From Aedes albopictus (lineage: Eukaryota > Arthropoda > Insecta > Diptera > Culicidae), in the NCBI RefSeq assembly GCF_035046485.1, contig NC_085138.1, positions 13,271,329 to 13,335,328 on the forward strand: 64,000 nt of DNA. The letters are read 5' to 3'. Both the position numbers and the translations under genes were made by a program. The first letter of the stretch is position 1. Every line of letters starts with the position of its first letter. The notes beneath the pieces were generated by a model, which was not told the origin of the DNA, did not search any database, and was given only the letters and a program-made list of their open reading frames with translations. Positions 24,012 to 34,363 of the stretch are shown here, in pieces.

Positions 24012-25054
24012 TACTTGGGTTTTAGACCCCAAGTTGTACCAAAAGTACGCCGGCATTGCCCGAAGGCCATACAAGCTTTCTTGATTCTGAACTCAATGTG
24101 AGGTGTCCAGGAAAGCTTGGAATCAAGAATGACTCCAACGTACTTTACCTGTTCAGTCACATCGATTTCAGAATCAAAGAGACGTAAAGGTCGAACACCA
24201 TTACGGTTTCGCTTTTCCGTGAAAAGAACAATAGATGTTTTACTCGGATTAACCACTCTGGCGACACCAACCCTCAACTATCTGAAGGGCGTTTTGCGTC
24301 AAGTCAAAAAGGGTGCTGATGCACATACCAAATAACAATGTAAGGTAGTCGTCGGCAAAACCATAAGTAGGAAAACCGCTATTATTGAGTTGCCTCAATA
24401 GCGTATCTGCTACGAGATTCCACAAAAGCGGTGATAAGACTCCCCCTTGGGGGCATCCACAAACACTCAATTTCCTAATCCCTGCTAGACGCAATGTCGA
24501 GAAGAGATATCGGTTTTTGAGCATTTGGTAAATCCAATTTGAAATCATTGGAGATATACCATGACCCTGTGCGGCATCCAATGTGGCATCGAAAGGCACT
24601 CTCGATATCTTAGAAAACACCCAAATAAGATTACTTTTGAGTGAATGCTTTCCCGATGTCGTAAACAACCCTGGGTAAAAAAAGTAACAGTAGGCTTACC
24701 AGATTGTTAGCCTTGTTGGTTCACATGAAGAAGTACGTTGGCCAGATGAACATCACGGATGTGATGATCGACCTAGTGATCGACAATACATTCAAAGCAT
24801 TTTAGAAGAAAAGAGGTCAAACGACGCATGACCCACTTTCGGAATAAGCTTGACAGTAATAATCCACAAGGATTTGGGAATATACCATGTAGCAAAACTG
24901 TAAACAATTAGATTTTTCAAAACATGTTTGAAATAATCAAATCCCTTCTGAAGCAAAATAGGATAAATCCCATCTGCTCCAGGAGATTTGGAAGGAGCAC
25001 AGCTATTTAGTGCCCACTCAATCGATCCGAGTCGAAGCCAGAGAATCATAACTA

Positions 25055-25571
25055 GGGTAATTGTTCCTATCGTTGCGGTAGTACCTATTGTTGCGGTAAT
25101 GGCAATTGAGCACTTTTTCGACTGAAATGTTACCAAAAGGTATTTTTAATAGATGTATGGTGCTTAAATTATGAGATTGCACCATTTGTTTGCTTAAGAT
25201 TTGCCCAAAAACCTATTTTAAAAAAATATTTTCATAAATGTGTTTGCTGCTGTGTTCCTATTGTTGCGGTAGTGTTCCTAATGTTGCGGTATCCCATATG
25301 ATTTCAATGGGATACCGCAACAATAGGAACAAAATACCGCAACATTAGGAACACATACCGCAACATTAGGAACACAATGATCTTTCAGATAAAAACGAAT
25401 AAAATGCTCATAACAACATCAAAGTGGCAATATTTCGTTATTTTCCCGTAGATTAAGGATGGATTTTATTATTTTCAATTCAATCCATGTAAAAAGTTTG
25501 CTTGGGGCGATACAATTGTGGTTTAAACATGAACCCAGCGCTTAACTCCTCCATGATCGGATCAATTACCC
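25055..25571. mobile_element. TA-flanked MITE with internal GTTGCGGTA repeats
   Basis: The 517-base insert has termini GGGTAATTGTTCC and, inverted, GGGTAATTGATCC, and TA at 25053-25054 and 25572-25573. The empty site in copy 1 (about 4290) confirms the ends. Inside, GTTCCTATTGTTGCGGTA-type words occur repeatedly, both direct (25064-25090, 25254-25292) and inverted (25311-25375), around a palindromic centre near 25300. Confidence 0.85.
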
Positions 25572-26109
25572 TACAAGAAAAGAAATCATCCGAAGATGTA
25601 ATATCCACACAACCGGGAAAGTGTGCACTGAATAAACAATTCCAAAACTACCTCATCCGAGGAAGTGAAGTCGCCATTTGGCCGAAGTTCATTCACTTGG
25701 AAATCCTTAGATTTTGCAAGGATTTTGTTCAACCGACTGACTTCAATTGTTTCCAACTCTTACTTCATTGTTTCCTGAGTTTGGCCAGATCAGAGTTCCA
25801 CCAATGGGCTCCTCTCGTGATCTTGGCAGGCCGTAGAGGACAAGCTTTTTCAAAAGCTTCCATGATGAAAAACGTTGTAGTATCAACGCTATCATCTAAA
25901 TCACTTGGAGTGTCGATGAATGGTGGGTATCCATGAATTTGACCGCAATCAAATCAGTGAAGAGATCCCAGTTGTTTGACCGCGGATTCCTGAAACGCAA
26001 AGTTTGCGGAATAACATTCACATGTTCAAAACAGATGTAGCGATGATCAGATAAAGATTCTTCACCTGACACATGCCAATTGGTCAACTCGTGACTAATT
26101 CTGTTAGAG

Positions 26110-27068
26110 TAGAGTGTCCATTCCGGGACATCCCGGGACAAGAATTCCCGGGATTTGAGTTATTTCGGGATTTCTCGAATCCCGGGATATAATTTCAGAA
26201 ATCCCGACAATCCCGGGAATCCCGGGATGAAGATAATGTGTGGCTAAAACTGCCAAATATCAAGGCAAAACTTTATCTTACCATTTTTACTTTTGAAATC
26301 TGACCGGTTTTCTTACACACCACCATCGCTATACTTGAAAAAAAAAGCAATAATTCATGATAAACTTGATATCATGCTATGCATTTAAGTAATTTTTTCT
26401 ATCATATTGGTTTCTTCAGGAGCGGCAAGAACAAACTGGACATAGCCCACATATCATATTGCATTGTAATGTTTGGAAACCTAATTCCAAACTTTTACTA
26501 TAATATTGAAATAATCTGATATTCTCAGAAGCAAATTCATAAATCTCAAAAACAAGCACAAAATGTTTGAAATTATTCATAAACCGCAATTGCAAAAAGA
26601 GCCCAAGCTTTTGAATTGAAATATTAAGAAACTAAGAATTCAAAAGGTTCCCTAAAGTTATAATGAAGTGCGATTTCTACAATGCATCAACAATACAAAC
26701 ATCATCCGTATTGATGTAATACAGATTGTGATACTTATTTCTCTTAAACTATTTGATATTGGTAGAAAATTACTTGCAACATAACAAACGAATGTTGATA
26801 CTTTTATATTTCGTTTTTGATGTTTGTACATAAAGTATATGGTAGTTCAGTACATTGTACTCAAATTTTATAAAACTTCTTGCGATGGACACAAAAATAA
26901 CCATGACTTAAAAAATAATATTTCAACTGCACAAAAGCAAAACAAATCAATTTTCTGGGATTCATTGAAATTTTAAAAAATCCCGGGATCCCGGGATTTC
27001 CCGGGATTAGCTAAGTATTTTGTCCCGAATCCCGGGACACGAAAAATGGCCGGGAAATGGACACTCTA
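26110..27068. mobile_element. hAT-type non-autonomous element with CCCGGGA clusters
   Basis: The 959-base insert has TAGAGTGTCCATT termini in inverted orientation and an 8-base duplication TGTTAGAG/TGTTAGAC (26102-26109 and 27069-27076). Both ends carry dense CCCGGGA subterminal words (26130-26230 and 26980-27055), while the middle is AT-rich and non-coding. YARNG-type ends and the 8-base duplication indicate hAT. Copy 1 near 4935 is the empty site. Confidence 0.85.
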
Positions 27069-27459
27069 TGTTAGACCAAAGCGTTATGTATAACATTTCC
27101 TCTCTAGTAGATACCATAAAGGTTAGGCGGTTGCCTATGTTAAGTAATCCAAGATCTGTGCTACTTACATAAGTATCTCATCAAACTGGCGCCGCTCAAG
27201 TTAATGTCTGAGCTAAACCCAGATGCAGAGCATTAGCATAACTGCCAACAATTAGCGCGGAAGGACTTTTGAAGTGCAGTATGCTTGTTTGAAAGTGCAG
27301 TATGACTTGTTTGAAAGCATCCGTAGGGGACGGTTCATCGTGCGGTAAATAAGTCGAACAATGGACGCATTTTCTGTTGAGATTTTCGACTCAAGATTGT
27401 CTTGAGGTAGCCCCCCAAGTTTGAGACTAAAGAAGGGCTCCGTTAGCGGTTAGGTTTTT

Positions 27460-28255
27460 CTTAATTCTGAAGAAATCCTAAGAAGAGTTCGTGGAGGAAC
27501 ACCTGGAGAAATTTCTATAGTTGTTTTTGAAAGAATCACAGAAAAAAAATTCCGAGTAAATTCCTGGAGGAATTCTTGAAGAAACCTCATGAAGAATCTC
27601 AGGAGAGCCGTTCTAAAGAATTCCTGGTAGGATTTCTGAAGGAATCCATGTCTGCAGTTGTTTCTGGACGAATCATTTAAGGAATCTTGAATGGACTCTT
27701 AAAGATTTTTTTGTACAAAATGTTTAAGGAATTCCTGGATTGATTTTTGAATAATCTTCAATGAAACTTTCTGAAATAATCCTGCAAAAATACTTATTTC
27801 AGACGGAATTATTGGAGTAATTTCTAGCGGAATTCTTGAATATGGAGAAATCCCTGAAGAAATCTCTGAAAGAATCCTGCTAGGATCTTATTTTTTTTTT
27901 CGAGAGTCCTTGGAGAAGTTCCTGAAGGAATCCTCGAAAGAAGCATTAAAAAAACACTGAAGGAAGCTCCAATGATATCCCAGTAGAAATTCCTGGAGGA
28001 AGGTCTGGTGAAATCTCTAGAGAAATTCTTGATTGCTGGAAACACTGAAGGAAGCTATGAGAAATTTCCTGGAAGGATTTGTCGATGTATCCTTGCTAAA
28101 GTATCCGTAAAAAATCAGACGGAATCGTGGGCGGAATTCCTGAAGCATTCATTGGAACAAGACATCCATCCAGGAATTCACGAAGGAGAAATTCCAGGAG
28201 ACGTTCCTTGAGAAATTATTTCAGGTGTCACTAGAGAAGTTATTCATGAAAAAAT
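27460..28255. repeat. 12-bp-period array
   Basis: GAATTCCTGGAGGAAT-type words in a 12-base register, moderately diverged. It directly abuts the truncated 5' end of LOA copy 2. No gene is supported. Confidence 0.75.
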
Positions 28256-28295
28256 CCCTGGTTTTTTGTTTTTAGCCATACGTTTGTTTGAATTA

Positions 28296-28536
28296 TATAG
28301 CGCATTTAGTTCACCACTGGACTATCGTATTGTTTTCACGAATGCAAAAATGCAAATAAAAGTGCACGATTGCATCCAATCAACTTGGTGTCTTCAGAGC
28401 ACTTATTCAGCATACATCGAAGAAATAGTGCGCCGAAGACATCAATTTAATTTGATGCAATCGCATAGTTTTATTTACGTTTTCGCACTTATGAAGACTC
28501 AGTGCGCAGTCCAGTGGGGAACTAAATGCGGTATAT
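28296..28536. mobile_element. Fold-back MITE (family A)
   Basis: The two halves are inverted repeats of about 105 bases: the GCATTTAGTTCACCACTGGA end is mirrored at 28512-28531. It shares this end and its inner sequence with 31940-32180. No coding capacity. Confidence 0.8.
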
Positions 28537-28947
28537 ACTAATGAAAATTCGCGCATTTTGAGCTACATACTACACTCTGCACCAGCATATGGTTCTAGAA
28601 AGTCCTTCTCTTTCCCTACCGGAACCGGTTCCAGCATATCCGGAAATTTCTTGCGGCTTTGAAGAAAAATAAACGATAAAAATTTGCCCATGGGTGCGTT
28701 TTACCCCATACACTCTTTTTGTTAAACATTATTATTATTATGTTTTAGTTTAATCGTAGATTAACTTTCCATGTTATTTTATGATTCTCTAAAATTTTGT
28801 TGATTTTATTTTGGACTTAAACTGTTTTCTCCTTGACATAATGTGAAGTAACAATTATAAGTTTTTCGTATTCTTTATATTTGTGAATTTAGACATAAGC
28901 TAATTCTTCACACCACTAAAAGTTTGCTGTTAACAATAAAACAACAA
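28537..28947. other. Unique AT-rich spacer
   Basis: No gene, RNA or repeat structure recognised. Confidence 0.35.
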
Positions 28948-28971
28948 AATTACAAATTTTGTCAAATGTAT

Positions 28972-29703
28972 CAGATCAAGATCAAAATCAAGATCAAATT
29001 TGACTATACATGTCAATGGTTGCTCCTCCGTGGTTGATCTGAGCTACTACCAGTGTCAAAGGCCCCAAATCAGCTGATTTTAGACGTCAAATGAAAAGGC
29101 CCATTGCACTGAGATTCAAATGAATAAGGGCTGAGACACTTCACTTATTCTCAAAGTGCAATTTAAGCAGCTCATGCATCTTTTATCAATAACGGCGCCG
29201 GCCATGTCCTTATAGTTAGTTGGGAAGGGGAAGGAATGTTAGAGTGTGCTGGTTGTTGTTACTAAAGACCGAGAGCACCTCTGCATCACCACATCCAGCA
29301 CGGACTGGAGTATTTGTTAGACAGAAAGAATGGGAGATCTGGGAGTCACCGTTGGGTCGATGATACCCCATGGATTGGGGATGTTCGTAAGGTGATACAT
29401 TGTGGGATGATTACTATGAAGGACAAGCGGCATAGTTCGCTATGGTTGCATAATTTGTAGGTTTGTGTTATATACACTGAGCTGTGGAAGTTGGGAGGAA
29501 GGGAAACGATTTTTTTTTTTTGGAATTCGTTTCTAGTTCTAGCGATGGCTTTGAAGATACTAATATACATGAGTAGTATATGTAGAGAAGAAAGAGCGAG
29601 AGAAAGTGGATAGTAAGTTACAAAGTAGGATGAAAGGGACGGGCCAGGAATTGAACCCATGACCTTCTGCATATGAATCAGAAGCGGTAGCCACTAGACC
29701 GAC
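28972..29703 (-). mobile_element. tRNA-headed SINE, 732 bases, with 24-base target duplication
   Basis: On the minus strand the element opens at 29703 with a tRNA-like head: A box TAGTGGCTACCG (29686-29697), an anticodon-arm-like CTTCTG...CAGAAG with CAT in the loop, and B box GGGTTCAATTCC (29647-29658). It ends near 28972 in a GATCTT-rich tail. Duplications at 28948-28971 and 29704-29727 match at 23 of 24 positions and define both ends. It resembles Feilai-type culicine SINEs but is longer than the few hundred bases usual for them. RNA polymerase III transcription would start near 29703; mobilisation needs a LINE partner. Confidence 0.8.
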
Positions 29704-29727
29704 AATTACAAATTTTGTTAAATGTAT

Positions 29728-30039
29728 TGTGCAAAACTTGTTTTAATTTTTTTAGCTTAGTCTGATTAAACAAAATTTGTTGTATTGAATAAAAATTAAA
29801 AAAAAAAAACTGAAAGTATTTTTAAAAGTGTGGCCTTACTCAATGAGTGAAAAATATTAGCGTGCGTCTTCTCCCCTCTCACTATTAAATTTTTCTCTCA
29901 TACACATACTTCGTACTGAAAACGAGATAAACAAGAACCTTCACGGCAAATCCAAACACAACACCCAAAGTAGGTTATGTTCTTCGCAAAATTCTCAAAA
30001 TAATTTGAATTCAATCAAAACTCCAAGAATCACACTAAC
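29728..30039 (-). other. Intron after the Nup88-like exon
   Basis: From the GTTAGT donor at 30034-30039, AT-rich non-coding sequence extends to lower coordinates. No acceptor or second exon was identified, and the intron probably contains the SINE and other elements to the left. Confidence 0.5.
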
Positions 30040-30288
30040 CTGATACTTTTGCTGCTCGTCCTTCTTTACACTGGCCGCCCGCCAGTTCAACGTCAACACG
30101 CAGCAGTTCTTCGAATTCCACACAAACAGCACATCGTCCTTCGTTTCCACCAGATTCTGCGTTCGCTTCCGATCATCCGGCAAACAGTCCCGTGCCACCT
30201 CGAATATCTTCATCGCGTTGAAACCGAAACTGTCGGCACTGCTGACTGCAGCAGCAGCAGCATCACCACCACCGTACGATGCCGACAT
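30040..30288 (-). CDS. First coding exon, possible Nup88-like nucleoporin
   Basis: An ATG at 30288 opens an 83-codon exon that ends at TATCAG|GTTAGT, a good phase-0 splice donor. The protein begins with a low-complexity Gly/Ala stretch, encoded by a GCTGCTGC-type run, and then reads MKIFEVARDCLPDDRKRTQN. The following block (DDVLFVWNSKNCCVLTLNWRA, ending KYQ) looks like the first beta-propeller blade of Nup88/members-only proteins, subunits of the cytoplasmic face of the nuclear pore acting in protein export. The remaining exons should lie at lower coordinates and were not found. Family identity is from memory of the motif; that it is a genuine host exon is the firmer claim. Confidence 0.55.
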
Positions 30289-31049
30289 GATGATTACCGC
30301 ACTCGATTAATTAGGAATTTACACGAAAAACACAGACCGAACCGATTAATTTGCCGGAAAATAAGCGCGCACCGAATTGAATTTCCGCAACGCAAAACGA
30401 TTTCAAAACAATAACAAACACTGGTCCGATCGCAGCGCAGCTGCCGTTGCGAGAGGGATATGTCAAATTGAAGCATTGGTGCTAACCGTCGCGAGAGAGC
30501 GCGACGCAAATGCCGCTACACGCTAAGCTTGAATGATAAATATAAAGCGTGCAGTGTTCAAAGCAAGGTTTGAGATTTAGTGTTATTTTTATAATATAAA
30601 GCATATTATGCTTGTTTCTGCCTCAAAATAATAAGTACATGGGTAGTAAATAAAAATACTCATTTTCATGCAAGAGATGCAAGAGACTAATGCCGTTTCT
30701 CTTTATTATCCAGTTCCAACCTGTGTTGGAACTGGATTATTCCAACCTGGGCTGGAACTGGATTAGATTAGTTTCCTCCCCAACCCACCTTCGGTTTCGC
30801 TTGTACTACAGCTTGTTTGACGTTGTTTGTTAACACATTTTCCAAACCCAGGTTAAAAAAGAAAAACAGCATAAAAACGACGGAAGAGCTCTGTGAGAGC
30901 GAGATGCACCGTCGTATCCAGGGTGCACGAAATGTATGAATTGAGCTGAGCGTGTGGCAGGACGGTTGGTGCTTACCGTTGAATCCGCAATCAAATTGGT
31001 TTATTAGGGTGGAACAAATTTTTTTAAACATATATGAATTTCTGAACTA
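30289..31049. other. Upstream region of the Nup88-like gene
   Basis: The first ~200 bases upstream of the ATG lack a clear TATA box. A 26-base palindrome (CCAGTTCCAACC...GGTTGGAACTGG type) lies near 30711-30765. The rest is non-coding. Confidence 0.4.
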
Positions 31050-31055
31050 GGTAAA

Positions 31056-31206
31056 TAGAGATTGCTGACGTTTATTCACCTCTCTCTTTCAAGCATGCAG
31101 GCGGGATAGGATTTGTTTTCATCGGAAAACCTTTCCTGATGACAACAAATCCTATTCCGCCTACATGTTTGAAAGAGAAAGGTAAATAGTCAGCAAGCTC
31201 TATAGA
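31056..31206. mobile_element. Small fold-back element
   Basis: Arms of about 68 bases (31056-31123 and 31138-31206) are inverted and about 85 percent alike by eye, centred on TTTCATCGGAAAACCTTTCC. Non-coding. Confidence 0.7.
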
Positions 31207-31242
31207 GTAATTATTTATTAAAAATTTACCTCAACTCATATA

Positions 31243-32409
31243 CACGCAGAAAAATGGCGCTTGTTTAAAACAATAAAACGCATGGTTGATTTTCAAACTG
31301 AGAATTTACTTATTCCAAAGTTATATTTAATTGTTTTCGTTTAGAGTTTATCGATAAAAACAACCGATTACCATCATTTCACATAATGTCAAAAATTTCA
31401 TTTGTTTCAACAAAATAAAAACCATAAACATGGTTCGAAAGCACTCACACATCTATAAAATGCTTACCCCAACATCGCCACAACGAAGAAGGTGTAGTAA
31501 ATCCATCACGCCAACTTTCAAGTGCAGCTTTGGCCGTGATGGATAACGCGCAGGTACCTACGACAGCATCCACAAAAAGTTGATCCGTTTCGCCTTTTTT
31601 GTCTTTTTTTAGTCGTTCTCCTGCCGTCGCCAACACAATCACATTCCGGGTTTGTTAGTGGCAAAAGTGCAGTCGTTTGAATCAATCCATTATTTCATGT
31701 TGAAAATACCATATCTCTGTTTGTTTTAACAAACTGTCAAAAATTTCGACAAATGAAAATATTTGTATTATCAAACAATAGAACAGTTCAGTTTAAACTA
31801 GAAATCAGTTTGTCGCTACACGGTCAGAAAATTCACACAAAACTGAGCTAAACTGGAACAGCTAAAAAAATGAGTAAATTGCATTTCCAGCGATAGCGCT
31901 GGCCGAAGTGCGAAAATCTCATCAGTTTAAGCCGTATAATATACCGCATTTAGTTCACTACTGGACTGCGAACTGCGACTTTATAAGTGCGAAAACGTAA
32001 ATAAAAGTGCGCGATTGCATCAAATCAGGTTGATGTCTTCGGCGCACTATTTCTTCAATCTATGAAGAACAAGTGCTCTGAAGACACCGAGTTGATTTGA
32101 TGCAATCGCGCACTTTTATTAGCGTTTTCGCACTCGTGAAAACTAGTGCGATAGTCCAGTGGTGAACTAAATGCGCTATATTCTTGATGATGTGAAGAAT
32201 ATTATACGGCTTAAACCAGTTTGATTTTTGCACTTGGGCCGGCATTATCGCTGGAAATGCAATTTACTCATTTTTGAGCTGTTCCAGTTTACCTCAGTTT
32301 TGTGTGAATCTTACTCATTTTAGAGTAACATTTTCTTAGCGTAGTAAACTGAAAATTCGGTTGATTTGAACTAGAATTTAATTGTGTTTACAATTTATTT
32401 TTCTGCGTG
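31243..32409. mobile_element. TA-type element with CACGCAGAAAAAT ends containing nested fold-backs
   Basis: Inverted termini CACGCAGAAAAAT (31243-31255 and 32397-32409) are each bordered by TA. Inside lies a second palindrome (arms about 31807-31940 and 32181-32345) whose centre is opened by family-A fold-back 31940-32180. A GC-richer segment at 31445-31642 is unlike the rest and may be captured sequence. Confidence 0.7.
31940..32180. mobile_element. Fold-back MITE (family A), second copy
   Basis: It shares GCATTTAGTTCACTACTGGA ends and arms with 28296-28536. It sits at the centre of the larger palindrome, between GCCGTATAATAT and its mirror image. Confidence 0.8.
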
Positions 32410-32489
32410 TAGGATACAACAAGATGACGTACTATTATTGATTATGTCTTATCTTATTGTGATGATGAACAATAATATTCCTATAAAAA

Positions 32490-32805
32490 CTTTAAATGCA
32501 TTTAGAACCGACCAAAGACATTGGAGTAGATAATATATCTCCTATTGAGATTTTACAGCGCCTTGAAACCTTTCATTCTTCTAAGAGTGCTGGGCCAGAT
32601 GGTCTACCACCAGTCCTTCTGAAGTCACTTTCGAAAGAGCTAGTTAAACCACTTTTCTGGCTATTTAACTCATCTCTTAAGTCCAACTATCTTCCGCATA
32701 TTTGGAAAGAATCTTTTTTAGTCCCAATTTTGAAATCAGGTAAAAAATCTGATATTAAAAACTATCGCGGAATAGCCATTTTATCCTGTATCCCTAAATT
32801 ATTTG
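32490..32805 (+). pseudogene. Jockey-like RT fragment
   Basis: About 105 codons read in one frame: SSKSAGPDGLPPVLLKSL, then LPHIWKESFLVPILKSGKK and NYRGIAILSCIPKLFE. These are RT motifs preceding the catalytic aspartates. The match stops abruptly at LFE (about 32805) and the frame then runs into unrelated sequence. It has neither 5' nor 3' end of a LINE. Confidence 0.75.
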
Positions 32806-33599
32806 AATCACGCTGTGCCCTAGTGAACAAAAAGAGCTGTAAATTAGGTTAAGTGATTGAGTTAACTAACTGTTTACAGATATTTTGTGTACGTTGAAGA
32901 CGAACTGTCAAAAGTTATTGCTGAAAAGTCGGAAATCATGCTGTATTGTGCTGAACGGTCATCAACTTTCCGTCGAACACTCTGCTACGTTTTACTGAAC
33001 GGATTGTATATCTTGTGTCACTTGTTAATGCTCCAACATTTGTTATTACATATTTAGTGTTCCAGTGCGAAGCAAAGTGAAAAACGCTTTTCAAGGTATT
33101 TCTTTTTTTTATAAAAACTGAATCGAGGTTGTTAAAATGTGTAAAAAAGTGAGTTGGTTGTGTTTTTAAAAATGAACTTTAATTATCTTAAAGTTATTTA
33201 TTGGGAAACAACTTTGCTATAGATTTCCACAACGTACTCATCATCAAAATGACTTGAAAAATTGCGCCAGTGCAACACACAGTGGGACGGATTCCGATAG
33301 TATATATTTCTAAACTATTTTTTCCTACAGTAAAAACGTTTCTAGAAAACTAAACATAAATGACGGTTAAGTGTTCAAACAAACACGATAACGAAAAAAC
33401 AACTAGACTATCGAATCCTTGAAAAAAGTCCAATAAGAACCGAAACGTCAGATCAAGAAAACATATAGTTGTTTTGACACTCCCAGAAGTCTGAAAAGCC
33501 AGCAACATATCTGAAGACATCCAACATACAGTCGATCACCTAAAAAAAAGTTGTTACTTTCACAACCAGATGCGCACGCGAATTTTTGTTCGCTTTTGA
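32806..33599. other. AT-rich sequence with likely MITE debris
   Basis: No gene is supported. Phrases near 33395-33450 resemble those common in fold-back elements elsewhere in the window, but no ends can be set. Confidence 0.35.
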
Positions 33600-33628
33600 C
33601 GTTTCACACTAGCGCCTGCTGTTGACGG

Positions 33629-34148
33629 TGTTAGATCAGTGGGGAGCAGTGGTTCTACCGTTTTGGAATCCCGGGGCAGTAACGGTCAATTACGAAGAGG
33701 AAACTGATACACTCTGGATAAAGCCTTAGGAGTTTCTTGGACTGCCGGAGTATTAACTTCACACGCGAATTACTTTAATCGACACTAATTTATTTCACTT
33801 AACTATAGTTCAATATATTTCAAAACTCTTAAAATTACAAAATTAATCGTTAGCACTCTATTTCAAAAATTAACTTGTACGGAATGTTGAACGGTACACT
33901 CCTATGACATCACAGCAGAAAGAGAGCGATACCTTGCAGTAGCCCACCTTTTATAGCCAAGATGAGGCGGAAGAAGGTACGACGCCATTGTAACCGCCTT
34001 AGTGGTGCCGACGTTAGTGTTGGTGTCTCCAGAAGGTTCTCCTTTTGGGCGTTTATCGCATCGATGAACAAGGGGTGATGCATCAACTCGCAGTTGCCAT
34101 TCGAATGCAGATGGCGCTCTACTTCTCTTTTCGTGACGTTCACGAACA
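33629..34148 (-). repeat. BEL/Pao 3' LTR (520 bp)
   Basis: Starts TGTTAG and ends GAACA on the plus strand. It matches the other LTR except for about two substitutions (near 33908 and 33955). It is the MITE-free version. In the sense direction a purine tract GAAGGGG precedes it at about 34153-34163. Confidence 0.9.
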
Positions 34149-34363
34149 TACTGGCCCCTTCAGAAACCGTGTTTCTGACAGTTGATTCGATGTGGATACT
34201 GTCATTATATTCTCCTTGCTTCTATTCTGTCAGGTCGATCGATGAAACAATGGTTGACGGAACAATGGCTGGAAAGATTAAGACCCGGTAGCGGGTTTCG
34301 CAAAATTTAACAAACTTGGACAGGTTCTTACCGTGTCCTTCTTAATAGAAGGCCTATCTTTCT

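Larger units (their letters stand above)
22243..27459 (-). mobile_element. LOA-clade LINE, copy 2, split by three DNA elements
   Basis: The same family as 1654-6146, in the same orientation. It begins at the same 3' terminus (TATCAGGTATCAG) and is truncated in the 5' region at about 27459. RNase H remnants lie at 22593-23300, post-RT blocks at 23245-23760 and 24014-24277, RT with FADDY at 24249-24668, N-terminal RT at 24792-25054, and linker/endonuclease at 25574-26109 and 27077-27350. Inserts sit at 23763-24011, 25055-25571 and 26110-27068; copy 1 supplies the empty site for each. Many stops make it dead. Confidence 0.85.

Noticed and set aside
24792..25136. 114-codon frame joining RT sequence to another N-terminus
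   Set aside because: It is a chance fusion between LOA copy 2 and the MITE at 25055-25571.
29638..29703. A functional tRNA-Met gene
   Set aside because: The anticodon loop is too long, the acceptor stem does not pair, and the sequence continues into a SINE body bounded by target duplications.
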